A DNA stretch of 47,073 nt from Comamonas sp. lk (lineage in GTDB: Bacteria; Pseudomonadota; Gammaproteobacteria; Burkholderiales; Burkholderiaceae_C). Location: positions 1 through 47,073 of the forward strand of contig CAMBFN010000003.1 in assembly GCA_945865425.1 (NCBI GenBank). The letters run 5' to 3'. Both the position numbers and the translations under genes were made by a program. A model generated the notes under the pieces. It was not told the DNA's origin. It searched no databases and saw only the letters and a list, made by a program, of their open reading frames with translations. Numbering within the stretch: the first letter of the stretch is position 1; every line of letters begins with the position of its first letter. Positions 17,631 through 26,185 of the stretch are shown here, one piece after another.

Positions 17631-18299
17631 CTAGTAACGAAACAAGCGCCACGCCATCAGGCGCGCGCCGACCATGATGCCCTTGGCCAACAGGTAGTAA
17701 ATCACGGCAGCAATGGCAAAGAACTCGAAGGTGCGAAAGGTCAGCACGTTGTAGGCTTGGGTAACGCCAGTTAGGTCGTTATTGAGTCCGACCACCACCC
17801 CGAGCGATGTCATCAGCATGGCCCAGACCATTTGATTCGTCATGGGGTAAAACACAATGCGCAAGAGCTGCGGCACGACGATCAGGCGGTAGGCCTGAAA
17901 TGCGCTCATACCCAGTGAGCGCGCCGCGCGTACCTGCGTGTACGGTATGGCTTTGAGGCCACCCCGGAAATTTTCCGTTAGATAGCCCGCATTGTTAAAC
18001 GTGATACCAGCCAGCAAGGCAAATGAAGAACTGAGGTGAATGTCAAACGCGCCCAGCCCAAAGTACAGCATATAGATTTGAAACAAGGCGGGCGTGTTGC
18101 GCGCTACCGATACCCAGGCATCAGCGAAGTGGCGCAGCGGCGCCTGGCGGTTCGTTTGCATAGCGGTGAGCGCCAGCGCAATAAGAACGCCAAACACCAT
18201 CGATAGCACTGTTGTTTGCAATGTGAACCAGGTCCCCACCAGCATATCGGGCAGGGCCTTGAAGGCGGCTAGCCAGCGGAAGGAGTAGTCAAAGTTCAT
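17631..18299 (-). CDS. Polar amino-acid ABC transporter permease (first)
   Basis: 222 residues with membrane segments from about residue 20 and the EAA loop VRAARSLGMSAFQAYRLIVVP. The start MNFDYSFRWL at 18299 matches the usual beginning of this permease class (DY/FxFxWL), so the longer frame to 18356, which runs into the aconitase X gene, is rejected. The gene begins 14 bp after the aconitase X stop. It pairs with the next permease to form the transmembrane channel. Confidence 0.87.
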   Translation of the reverse strand: MNFDYSFRWLAAFKALPDMLVGTWFTLQTTVLSMVFGVLIALALTAMQTNRQAPLRHFADAWVSVARNTPALFQIYMLYFGLGAFDIHLSSSFALLAGITFNNAGYLTENFRGGLKAIPYTQVRAARSLGMSAFQAYRLIVVPQLLRIVFYPMTNQMVWAMLMTSLGVVVGLNNDLTGVTQAYNVLTFRTFEFFAIAAVIYYLLAKGIMVGARLMAWRLFRY

Positions 18300-18313
18300 G
18301 ACCGCACTATGCC

Positions 18314-20119
18314 TTATGCCAGGGCGCTTTCGGTGGCGGGTCTGGGCAGCAGCCAAGCGGGCAGGGCGGATGGCGCTTGGCCTGTGCAGGCCGTATCAGC
18401 GCACACGGCCAATGAGCCGAAATGCACCTGGCGCCCGGTCAGGCCCGGCGCGTAGTGCGCGTACTTGCCCGAATTGGTCATGATGACGCGCGCCGCCACG
18501 GGCACTACGGGCTCGTCCAGCATGCACCAGCAGGGATCGGTAATCAGGTTCACGCCAAAGGCTTCTAGCACCGCAATATCGCCATTGGCCCGCGCTTGCT
18601 CCTTGACCGCCCGCCCCAGGGTGAGCACGGTTTGCGTGCCCGGGTGGCGTTGGCGCCCCTGCAGCAAGCGCGCTAGGGCGTGGCATTCGGTGGCCGAAAA
18701 ATGCGGATTACCCAGGGCTACCAAATCCACCGTGGGCTCATGCGAGCTGCTCAGCTCGCGCCAAGCGTGTTGCAAGTCCTGCAAGCTAACTGAAAAGCTT
18801 TGCACCGGCGGTTTGTCGCCAAGGGCGGTGGCGGCGTTAGGCGCTTCGGGGGTGGCGCCCACGATATGAAACATGGGCGCGGCGCTGCTGGTGGCAAAGG
18901 CAGCGCCAAACGCCTTCATATCGTCACTCGTCAGACCCGACTTTTCCAGCCCGCACAGCACGGGTATTTGCGTGCCGCAAAGCAGGCCCACGTGATAGCC
19001 AAGCAGTGGGTAGTAGGCATCGTCCGCGCCTTGCGGGGCGGGTACATCGATGCGTAAGCTTGCGTAGCGCTTACCGGGCAGATGGCACCCGGCCTTGGGT
19101 GCGCGCCCGGTCAGAGCGATGCAGATGTCTAAAAAGTCGGCGTACTTGGCGGTGTACGCACCCAGAACGCTATTGGCATAGACGACCGCATTGGACTCTG
19201 CCCAGACGATGTGTTCACCCGCAAGCGGCGCAGAATCTAGCAAGTACGGCGCGCAGGTATAGCTTGCTTGCGCGCCCATATCGACATAAGCCTGACCCAA
19301 GGCGCTGGCAGGTTCGCCAAACGCCGGGTCTATGCCCAGCGCACGCCAGCGGCGCTGGTCCACGGAAATGGAATTGAGAGTGGTCGGTACTTTGACTTGC
19401 GCCCCCCAGGCGCAAAGTTGCTGCGCAAAGCGTAAGCTGGCCGAGCCGGTGTAAATGCAGCCATCGATATGCGCTTGCACCACGTCGATCAGTTCGGTTG
19501 CGCCTTGCAAACGCGCCATACGCAACACTATGTGCATAGCCACTTGGCGGCCTTTGCCTTGGTCGCCGGCCAAAATTTCCAGGTCTTGTGCGCTCAGTTG
19601 TATGCCGTCGGGGACGCCGTTTGTGGCGGGGTCTTGCGCAGAGGTTGGTTCGCTGGTTGCAGCGTCGGCTGCTGCCGATGCAGCTTGAGGCAGCGCTTGT
19701 GTGCTTAGGCATACCCTTCCATCGGCCAGTACCTCGGCCCAGCCCGCCTCGCGCAGGCGGGCAAACGCGGCGCTGCCCACGCTGACTACAGGCAGCGCGC
19801 GTCCGAACACCAGTTCAGCCACGATAGCGCCTAGCGCCAGTATTTCGTCCGCTTGTTCGAGCACCAGCGCCGCAGGGCCGTTGCCGTTGAGGATCACTTC
19901 CATCAGCACGCTGCTGCCGGTGCAGGATCCGCGTCCGTTGGGGATGGCAAGTATTTTGCCAGTGATGATCTGGCCACTTAAAGGATGGTGGCGGTCTATG
20001 ACTTCGCCGCTCGAAGGAGCCACACCGCCCCAAAAACTCAGTGCGGTGTCGCTAAACAGTACCGGCCCGCGAGCCGATCCAGAGGTGAGCGCTTGGCCTT
20101 GGATGGCTTGGGCCTGCAT
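18314..20119 (-). CDS. Aconitase X, swivel and catalytic domains fused; probable cis-3-hydroxy-L-proline dehydratase
   Basis: 601 residues. Residues about 10-140 form the aconitase X swivel domain (DUF126), with SGEVIDRHHPLSG, NGRGSCTGSSVL and an ALVLEQADEILALGAIVA segment. An Ala/Ser/Thr-rich linker of about 25 residues follows. Then comes the catalytic domain (DUF521), with LSAQDLEILAGDQGKGRQVAM, CIYTGSASLRFA and AGCHLPGK. Some single-chain bacterial AcnX enzymes dehydrate cis-3-hydroxy-L-proline to pyrroline-2-carboxylate, which fits the reductase and racemase-family genes downstream. Mevalonate-5-phosphate dehydratase is the archaeal function and is unlikely here. It lies between the binding protein and permease genes, so is co-transcribed with the transporter. 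The ATG at 20119 is chosen by homology at the N-terminus; the longer frame to 20236 overlaps the binding protein gene. Confidence 0.86.
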   Translation of the reverse strand: MQAQAIQGQALTSGSARGPVLFSDTALSFWGGVAPSSGEVIDRHHPLSGQIITGKILAIPNGRGSCTGSSVLMEVILNGNGPAALVLEQADEILALGAIVAELVFGRALPVVSVGSAAFARLREAGWAEVLADGRVCLSTQALPQAASAAADAATSEPTSAQDPATNGVPDGIQLSAQDLEILAGDQGKGRQVAMHIVLRMARLQGATELIDVVQAHIDGCIYTGSASLRFAQQLCAWGAQVKVPTTLNSISVDQRRWRALGIDPAFGEPASALGQAYVDMGAQASYTCAPYLLDSAPLAGEHIVWAESNAVVYANSVLGAYTAKYADFLDICIALTGRAPKAGCHLPGKRYASLRIDVPAPQGADDAYYPLLGYHVGLLCGTQIPVLCGLEKSGLTSDDMKAFGAAFATSSAAPMFHIVGATPEAPNAATALGDKPPVQSFSVSLQDLQHAWRELSSSHEPTVDLVALGNPHFSATECHALARLLQGRQRHPGTQTVLTLGRAVKEQARANGDIAVLEAFGVNLITDPCWCMLDEPVVPVAARVIMTNSGKYAHYAPGLTGRQVHFGSLAVCADTACTGQAPSALPAWLLPRPATESALA

Positions 20120-20181
20120 AAATAATTGCTCGTACAGGCGCCCGCAAGTCCCACACAGGGACTGGCGGGCGCAGATTGCTA

Positions 20182-21009
20182 TCAGTAGTAAACGCCTGGG
20201 ACGGTCAGGTCCGGTGCTTTGCCGTCGCCCACCCATTTTTTGTACAACTCCGCATAGCGGCCAGTGCGCACTTGCTGGTTTACAAACAGGTTGAGGTAGT
20301 TGATCAGGCCAAACTCGCCGCGCGGCGCTACCAAAGACACATAGTCGATGGGGTAAGGCGCATTGCTGCCTACTTTGAGGCGCTTGTCGTACTTGCCTGA
20401 CTTGATGGATGCAAATGCCACGGTGGAGGTCGCCACAGTCGCATCAATCTTCCCCTGGCTGACGGCCAAAATCGTGTCGGCTTGGGTTGGGAATGCCAGG
20501 AAGCTGCCCTTCTTGTCGTTCCAGGCTTTCACGTCTTTTTCCAGCGCGATGGCTTCGTAGGTGCTCACCGTGTTGCCCACCGGGTGACCTTTGAGGTCGG
20601 AGTAGTTTTGGATCTTTTTGTCGTCACGTGTTAGCACGACCATGGTGAAGGCGAAGTAGGGAATAGACATACCCACCGTCTTGGCGCGCTCCAGCGTGTC
20701 CGAGGTGGAGCCCACCACGATGTCCACGCGGTTGGATACCAGCGCAGGGATACGGTCGGCAAACGGGGTCTCGACGATTTCGGGCTTCACGCCCAGCACT
20801 TTGGCCAGGTCATTGCAATAGTCCACGTCAAAGCCGACGGGGTTGTTGCTGCTATCGCGCGAGCCCATGGGTGGGAAGTCCAGTACCACGGCGCAGCGCA
20901 GTTTGCCCGACTCAATAATGCTGTCCAATTTGTCTTTGGCCAAGGCCATGGGGCCCGTGCATAACAAAGCGGAACCAACAGCCAGTACCGCGAGGGATTT
21001 CATCTTCAT
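20182..21009 (-). CDS. Polar amino-acid ABC transporter periplasmic binding protein
   Basis: 275 residues with a signal peptide (MKMKSLAVL to GPMALA) and a family 3 solute-binding fold: SGKLRCAVVLDFPPMGSRD, FDVDYCNDLAKVLG, a VDIVVGSTSDTLERA hinge region and SIPYFAFT. It captures the ligand for the permeases and ATPase downstream. The FPPMG loop, usually FPPFG or PPFE in amino-acid binders, and the island context suggest hydroxyproline or proline-like ligands. A GAGGTG ribosome binding site lies five bases before the ATG. An 81-bp gap follows the DapA-family gene. Confidence 0.9.
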   Translation of the reverse strand: MKMKSLAVLAVGSALLCTGPMALAKDKLDSIIESGKLRCAVVLDFPPMGSRDSSNNPVGFDVDYCNDLAKVLGVKPEIVETPFADRIPALVSNRVDIVVGSTSDTLERAKTVGMSIPYFAFTMVVLTRDDKKIQNYSDLKGHPVGNTVSTYEAIALEKDVKAWNDKKGSFLAFPTQADTILAVSQGKIDATVATSTVAFASIKSGKYDKRLKVGSNAPYPIDYVSLVAPRGEFGLINYLNLFVNQQVRTGRYAELYKKWVGDGKAPDLTVPGVYY

Positions 21010-21090
21010 ATCAGCACCTCAATAATTGTGAAATAAATAGAACAAGGGGGACTTGCACATATGCCGCATTCAAAGGGCGACACGGGATGC

Positions 21091-22005
21091 TCAGGGGACG
21101 GACTGGTATTGCACCGGGCGCGTGGCCAGGGCGGTCTTTACGATAGTCTCGACAAATTCGCGTTCGGCGCCGATCAGTGGCAACCGTGGGCGGCGCATGT
21201 GCTCGGCTCCCATGCCGGCCACGACGTCAATCAACTTCAGGTTTTGCACCAGTTTGGTGGACACGTCCAAGTGCAGCATGGGCGTCATCCATTGGTAGAG
21301 CTTGAGCGCTTCGGCAAAACGGCCGGCTACCATCAAGTCATACAAGGCAACAGTCTCACGTGGGAAAGTGCTGCCTACACCGGCAAGCAAACCGTCGCAT
21401 CCCAGGGCCAGGCCTTCGTAGGCCAGGTCGTCCACGCCTAGGAACAACTGGTAGCGCTCGCCCACGGTATTGCGCAAATCGGTAATGCGCCGGATGTTGT
21501 CGCTGCTTTCTTTAATTGCGACCAGCCACTCGCAATCGGCCAGTTCCAGCATGTGCTCGGGTTTGAGGTCCACCCGGTAGGCGACCGGGTTGTTGTAAAT
21601 CATCATGGGTTTTTGCGCCACGGCGGCCATAGTGCGCAGGTTTTGCATGGCCTCGCGCGCGTCAGCCACGTAAATCACCGAAGGCATCACCATAAAGCCG
21701 TCCACGCCCATTTTGTTGGCGCCTTCGATATAGCGGATCGCCTCTCGCGTGCTTGTCTCTGAAATATTAGCCAATACCGGCACCCGACCCTTGCTCACGT
21801 CCAGCGCGTTTTTGGCGACCAGCAGCTTTTCTTCCAGCGTAAGGGTGCTGGCTTCCCCCAGCGAACCGCAGGTCACCATGCCGTGGATGCCGTTGCGAAT
21901 TTGAAAGTCCAGGTGCAGCGCTGTGCTCTCCAAGTCCAGGCTCTCGTCCGCGTGAAACTGGGTGGTAACAGCGGGAAAAATGCCTTTCCAGCGGGGATTG
22001 TTCAT
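21091..22005 (-). CDS. DapA/DHDPS-family lyase, probable pyrroline-4-hydroxy-2-carboxylate deaminase
   Basis: 304 residues of the dihydrodipicolinate synthase/N-acetylneuraminate lyase family. Visible are the carboxylate-binding loop CGSLGEAST, the catalytic Tyr137 in YNNP and the Schiff-base Lys165 in AIKESSD. In hydroxyproline catabolism a family member deaminates pyrroline-4-hydroxy-2-carboxylate to alpha-ketoglutarate semialdehyde, and this is the best reading given the epimerase and dehydrogenase downstream. The ATG at 22005 has a GAAGGAG site eight bases upstream; an in-frame GTG at 22014 lies on that site and is rejected. It is the first gene of the island. Other keto-acid aldolase activities remain possible. 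Confidence 0.87.
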   Translation of the reverse strand: MNNPRWKGIFPAVTTQFHADESLDLESTALHLDFQIRNGIHGMVTCGSLGEASTLTLEEKLLVAKNALDVSKGRVPVLANISETSTREAIRYIEGANKMGVDGFMVMPSVIYVADAREAMQNLRTMAAVAQKPMMIYNNPVAYRVDLKPEHMLELADCEWLVAIKESSDNIRRITDLRNTVGERYQLFLGVDDLAYEGLALGCDGLLAGVGSTFPRETVALYDLMVAGRFAEALKLYQWMTPMLHLDVSTKLVQNLKLIDVVAGMGAEHMRRPRLPLIGAEREFVETIVKTALATRPVQYQSVP

Positions 22006-22050
22006 GGCTCGCACTCCTTCAAGATATGGCAGCTATTAGGTATAAATATC

Positions 22051-22079
22051 TTATTAATATATTTTAAGTTTAGATGCAA
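22051..22079 (-). promoter_or_regulatory. Candidate promoter of the hydroxyproline island
   Basis: In the minus direction TTGCAT (22074-22079) and TAATAA (22051-22056) are spaced by 17 bases, inside an AT-rich tract (about 22038-22085) that stands out from GC-rich surroundings. Transcription would start about 40 bases before the DapA-family ATG. Each box matches the sigma-70 consensus only at three positions, so this is suggestive. An AAATAT/ATATTT inverted repeat overlaps the region and could be a regulator site. Confidence 0.4.
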
Positions 22080-22149
22080 AGCGATGAGTGTCAAGAAAAT
22101 TTTGATTAGGGTTTTTACGGGGTTGGCTGAGGCCGAGTAGGCGTTTGGA

Positions 22150-22169
22150 GGGCTGTTTTGCAACAGCCC
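22150..22169. other. Perfect 8-bp stem-loop between sarcosine oxidase and hydroxyproline genes
   Basis: GGGCTGTT, loop TTGC, AACAGCCC. There is no U-run on either side, so it is not a standard intrinsic terminator. It may slow read-through from soxG or act as a processing site. A weaker AGCCG/CGGCT hairpin at 22238-22250 is followed on the minus strand by a T-rich stretch and is closer to the soxG stop. The rest of this 285-bp gap shows nothing else I recognise apart from the promoter-like tract. Confidence 0.4.
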
Positions 22170-22290
22170 AAGCGACGTTCAAGGTGCCACACCTAAAGCT
22201 GCCACGCACCAACCAATACGCCAACTCAAAAGAGATGAGCCGCAGCGGCTTTCTGGTCTAAGCCGCCCTTTCCACCATGCACTAGAGACC

Positions 22291-22896
22291 TTAGCCTGCC
22301 TGCGTCACATCCACCCCAAACTCCAGCGCTGCATCGGCCAGCGCGTCTACTTGCCCGCGTGCGTAGGTAGTGAAGTAATAGGCATGAAAGTGCTGCGTAT
22401 CCAGGCGGTGCAGCAGGCAGGGGATGTGGTGGTGACCGGTCAGGGCGAAGCTGTTGGGGGCGAATGCAGCGGGCCTAAAGTCCAGCGCATAGAGTTTGGA
22501 CAGGGCCTGCACTGCTTTGTCGCCATGCACGCCCACACGCACGCGGGCGTGGCTTAGGTCCAACACGGCGCCCGTGTCGGCGCTGATGTCCTGGCGCAGT
22601 AAGGCGACGCGGTCACCAGGGGCCGCGTCGGTGTCTCCAACCAGCAAAAACTCAAACGGGCCGCTGCGCATCAACGTGCCTAGCGCGCACGGACCCAATT
22701 GGCCGGTGTGCAGTGGAGGCGTGCAGTCCAAGGCACGGTGCAGCGCGCTGCTAAGGGCACCAATGCTGCTGGACCAGGTGCTGATTTGCGTCAGGTTGGA
22801 GAGCTTTTGCACGCGCAAATGCACTTGCAACTGGCCGCTGCGCGTAGGCTGGCTGCGGGTGGCGGGGGCTGAGATGGTGGCGCTTGAATCAGACAC
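22291..22896 (-). CDS. soxG: Sarcosine oxidase gamma subunit
   Basis: 201 residues. It is recognised mostly by position as the last gene of soxBDAG and by the C-terminal region LDLSHARVRVGVHGDKAVQALSKLYALDF and the YYFTTYARGQVDALADAALEFG end typical of SoxG. The subunit is structural and helps bind tetrahydrofolate with the alpha subunit. The start is a GTG at 22896 overlapping the soxA stop (GTGTCTGA), with AAGGAG nine bases upstream. The longer frame begins inside soxA with no support. Confidence 0.82.
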   Translation of the reverse strand: MSDSSATISAPATRSQPTRSGQLQVHLRVQKLSNLTQISTWSSSIGALSSALHRALDCTPPLHTGQLGPCALGTLMRSGPFEFLLVGDTDAAPGDRVALLRQDISADTGAVLDLSHARVRVGVHGDKAVQALSKLYALDFRPAAFAPNSFALTGHHHIPCLLHRLDTQHFHAYYFTTYARGQVDALADAALEFGVDVTQAG

Positions 22897-25800
22897 GGTA
22901 ACGTACTCCTTGCGGATCGATAAAGCAGGGCTCGACCACGCGCAGCCGGTATTGCCGGCCTGTCGCCGGCGATGCCGCCACCACTTCCTGGCCCACATGC
23001 GCGGTGCCGCCCTGCAGTAGCCCCAGGGCGATGGCCTTGCCCACGGTTTTGCTAAAGGTGGTGGAAGTGATATGTCCGCGTCCGTGGCCGCTTATTGCGT
23101 CGTCCGCGAAGAACAAGATAGAGCCATTGCTCGGCGGCTGCGCCGGGTCCACCGCTTCCAGGCCTACCAGTGTGGGCCGGTCCGGCTTTTGTAAATGGGG
23201 GCTGTGGTTGAGCGCCTTGCCCCAAAAGTCTTTGGTCTGGCTGGCCATGCGGCTCGCGCCCATATCGCCCAAGGTGGTGCGACCATCCATCTCCGAGCCC
23301 ACGACATGGCCTTTTTCGATACGCAGCGAACCTAGCGCTTCTAGGCCATAAGGCCGCAGATGCCAAGGCGTGCCCGCTTCCATCAGGTGCTCCCACGTGG
23401 CCAGGCCATGGTGTGTGGGCACAAAGATTTCGTACGCCAGTTCGCCCGAAAACGTCAGGCGCAGTATGCGCAGTGCCACGCCGGCTAAAGGGCCTTGGCC
23501 TTGGGTGTCCAAGAGACCCATAAAGGGCAGTGCGGCGTCGGCAAAGTCCAGGTGCGGGAAGGCCGCTTGCAGCAACTCGCGCGTGCGCGGCCCGGCAATG
23601 CTCATGGCCGCCCACTGGTCGGTGACGGACGCCACAGTTACGCGTAATTCAGGCCAGACTACTTGCAGCAAAAATTCCAGATGGCTCATCACCTTGGCCG
23701 CTTGCGCGGTGGTGGTGGTCATGAAAAACTGGGTGTCGCTGATCCGGGTCGTGGTGCCGTCGTCCATAACGATGCCATCTTCGCGCAACATAAATCCGTA
23801 GCGCGCTTTGCCCACCGCCAGTTTGGAATACCCGTTCACATACACCCGGTCCAAAAACTCGGCAGCGTCCGGGCCTTGCACGTCGATCTTGCCCAGGGTG
23901 GAGGTGTCGGCAATGCCTACGTTTTCACGCACCCATTCCATCTCGGCTTTGTAGGCCTCGGACAAGGTGGCGCCGTGCGTGCGGTACCACAGCGGGCGCA
24001 GCCAGTAGCCCGCTTCCATCTTGACGCCGCCGTGGGCCATATGCCAATCGTGCATGGCGGTTAGGCGTTCAGGTTGAAAGTGACCGCGCACATTGCGCCC
24101 GGCCAGCGCGCCCAGCGCCGCCGGGGTGTAGGGCGGGCGGAAAGTGGTGGTGCCGGCCAGGGATACATCCAAGCCGCGCGCCGTGGCCATCACGCCCATG
24201 CCATTGAGGTTGGAGGTCTTGCCCTGGTCCGTACCCATGCCTAGCGTGGTGTAGCGCTTGAGGTGCTCCACCGACACATAGCCTTCGCGGTGCGCCAGTT
24301 GCACATCATCGACGGTGACATCGTGCTGAAAGTCTACAAACGATTTACCGCCGGACATGTCTGAGCGCAGCGGCCCAGCCGGCAAAAAGGCCATGCCAAA
24401 GCCGTCTTGCAGCGTTGGCGCATCGCCCGCGCTTTGCAGGCTCAGGACGCCGGCTGCTTGCGCGCCTGCTGCCCAGCCCGAGCTGATGGCGCCATCCCAA
24501 GTTTGTTCGCCCACCATGCTGCCTGCGCCAAACTGCGCGCGGTCGAAAGCGCCCGGCACAAAGCAGGCAATGTCCTTGCGGTACACCGGTTTGACATTGC
24601 GGTGCGAGCTTAGGTGTACCGTGGGCGTCCAACCGCCAGACATGGCGACCAGGTCTACCTCGTGGTGCATGGCACCGCCCATGATGCGGCCTGTGTTGCT
24701 GTCAAAGCCTTCAATGCGTGCGCTGTTGGCACGCTGAAATCCACTCACTTGCGTGACCGCGCTGCCATGGTGGACGGTAATGCCCACGCTATTGGCTGCA
24801 CTAAGCAGTGCCGGGGCCGTGGTGGGCCGCAGATCGACCAGTTGCACCTGCGCGCCGGACTGGGCCAGGCCAATAGCATCGGCATAGGCCGCATCGTTGT
24901 TCACGCAAAACAGCGCGCGCCGGCCAGGGGCCACCGCATAGCGGTTGACATAAGCGCCTACCGCGCTGCTGAGCATGACCGCCGGTTTGTCATTGCCGCC
25001 AAACACCAAGGGACGTTCAATAGCGCCGCAGGCCATGACGATGGCGTTGGCGCGCACGGTGCGCATGCGCTGGCGCGGCACACCAAAATCGGGGTCAGCC
25101 AAGCCGGGTGCGCTGCGCTCTATCACGCCCACGGTGTTGCCGTCGTAAATGCCAAAAGCGGTGCTGCGCGTGAGCAGGCGTACACGGCCTGTAGCGCTTA
25201 TTTCTTGCAGCATATGGGCCAGCCACTGCGCTTGCGCGCTGGCAGACGGGCAGTTGAGCAAGGCGCCGCCGAGTTCAAAGTCTTGCTCTACTAGCAGCAC
25301 ATCCGCACCGGCGCGCGCCGCTTGCAGCGCGGCGGCCAGACCGGCCGGACCGGAGCCGATCACCAGCACATCGACATAGTCGTTGTGGTAGTCATAACGG
25401 TGGATATCAAAGTCCGCCACCGATTCGCCTAGGCCTGCGGCTTTACGGATGAAGTGTTCGTAAAACATCCAGGCCTTGCGCGTCGGGCCCATAAAAGTTT
25501 TGTAATAAAAACCGGCCACAAATACCGGCGAGAGCAGGGAGTTGATGGCCATGAAATCCAGGCTGACCGAGGGCCAGGCATTTTGCGTGCGGGCGCGCAG
25601 GCCTTGCTCCAGCTCGGTGGTGGTGGCGGCGATATTGGGCTCGCGCGTGCCGCCATCGCCCAGAGTGAACAAGGCATTGGGCTCTTCCACGCCCGAGCCC
25701 AAAATGCCACGAGGCCGGTGGTATTTAAAAGACCGGCCCACTAAATGCACGTTATGCGCCAGCAGGGTAGAGGCCAGGGTGTCACCCGCAAAGCCTTGGT

Positions 25801-25903
25801 AGGGCGAGCCGTCCAGGGTGAAGGTAAGCGCTTGGCTGCGGTCTATGCGGCCACCGCTGGGCAGGCGTTGCTTACCGCCTTGTGCTGATGGGGGCTGGTT
25901 CAT
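22889..25903 (-). CDS. soxA: Sarcosine oxidase alpha subunit, heterotetrameric type
   Basis: 1004 residues, the normal length. An N-terminal 2Fe-2S_4-like fold without cluster cysteines (LTFTLDGSPYQGFAGDTLASTLL, KYHRPRGILG) is followed by an NAD/FAD two-dinucleotide region (VLVIGSGPAGLAAALQAARAG). The C-terminal half is a GcvT-like aminomethyltransferase domain (WVRENVGIADTSTLGKIDVQGPDAAEFLDRV). The complex oxidises sarcosine to glycine and delivers the methyl carbon to tetrahydrofolate as 5,10-methylene-THF, giving peroxide. The ATG at 25903 overlaps the soxD stop by four bases. The longer frame to 26059 lies over soxD and is rejected. Confidence 0.94.
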   Translation of the reverse strand: MNQPPSAQGGKQRLPSGGRIDRSQALTFTLDGSPYQGFAGDTLASTLLAHNVHLVGRSFKYHRPRGILGSGVEEPNALFTLGDGGTREPNIAATTTELEQGLRARTQNAWPSVSLDFMAINSLLSPVFVAGFYYKTFMGPTRKAWMFYEHFIRKAAGLGESVADFDIHRYDYHNDYVDVLVIGSGPAGLAAALQAARAGADVLLVEQDFELGGALLNCPSASAQAQWLAHMLQEISATGRVRLLTRSTAFGIYDGNTVGVIERSAPGLADPDFGVPRQRMRTVRANAIVMACGAIERPLVFGGNDKPAVMLSSAVGAYVNRYAVAPGRRALFCVNNDAAYADAIGLAQSGAQVQLVDLRPTTAPALLSAANSVGITVHHGSAVTQVSGFQRANSARIEGFDSNTGRIMGGAMHHEVDLVAMSGGWTPTVHLSSHRNVKPVYRKDIACFVPGAFDRAQFGAGSMVGEQTWDGAISSGWAAGAQAAGVLSLQSAGDAPTLQDGFGMAFLPAGPLRSDMSGGKSFVDFQHDVTVDDVQLAHREGYVSVEHLKRYTTLGMGTDQGKTSNLNGMGVMATARGLDVSLAGTTTFRPPYTPAALGALAGRNVRGHFQPERLTAMHDWHMAHGGVKMEAGYWLRPLWYRTHGATLSEAYKAEMEWVRENVGIADTSTLGKIDVQGPDAAEFLDRVYVNGYSKLAVGKARYGFMLREDGIVMDDGTTTRISDTQFFMTTTTAQAAKVMSHLEFLLQVVWPELRVTVASVTDQWAAMSIAGPRTRELLQAAFPHLDFADAALPFMGLLDTQGQGPLAGVALRILRLTFSGELAYEIFVPTHHGLATWEHLMEAGTPWHLRPYGLEALGSLRIEKGHVVGSEMDGRTTLGDMGASRMASQTKDFWGKALNHSPHLQKPDRPTLVGLEAVDPAQPPSNGSILFFADDAISGHGRGHITSTTFSKTVGKAIALGLLQGGTAHVGQEVVAASPATGRQYRLRVVEPCFIDPQGVRYRV

Positions 25904-26169
25904 GGCAGCGTCCTTTGCGCGGCGGGCAGCACCGATTCGATGTCGTGCGTCACCGTATGGCGCTTGACCACCAGCCAGCGGCGGCAGCCCAGGGTGTGCT
26001 GCCAAAACTCGCTGTGGACGCCGCGCGGGTTGGGGCGGGTATAGACGGTATTGACCCAAGCATCATGGTGTTCCACGCCAAGGTCCGGGTAGGCTTGGGT
26101 GGCGTCACCGAAGTAGCTGAACTCTTCGTGATCGCGGGTGCCGCAGAAGGGGCAGGCAATGCGTAACAT
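25900..26169 (-). CDS. soxD: Sarcosine oxidase delta subunit
   Basis: 89 residues, typical for SoxD. The N-terminal CPFCGTRDHEEFSYFGDA holds the zinc-binding Cys pair and His, followed by an HHDAWVNTVYTRPNPRG region and the LGCRRWLVVKRHTVTHDI C-terminus usual for this subunit. It binds zinc and stabilises the alpha/beta interface. Start 26169 is 16 bp after the soxB stop and the end overlaps soxA by 4 bases. Confidence 0.92.
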   Translation of the reverse strand: MLRIACPFCGTRDHEEFSYFGDATQAYPDLGVEHHDAWVNTVYTRPNPRGVHSEFWQHTLGCRRWLVVKRHTVTHDIESVLPAAQRTLP

Positions 26170-26185
26170 GGTGTGTCTGCCCTTT

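Noticed and set aside
22150-22169. Intrinsic terminator after soxG
   Set aside because: The stem is perfect, but neither strand has a T-run after it, so it is listed only as a hairpin.
22006-22290. Glycine riboswitch controlling sarcosine or glycine metabolism
   Set aside because: No conserved core or tandem aptamer pattern is visible here or in 31480-31857.
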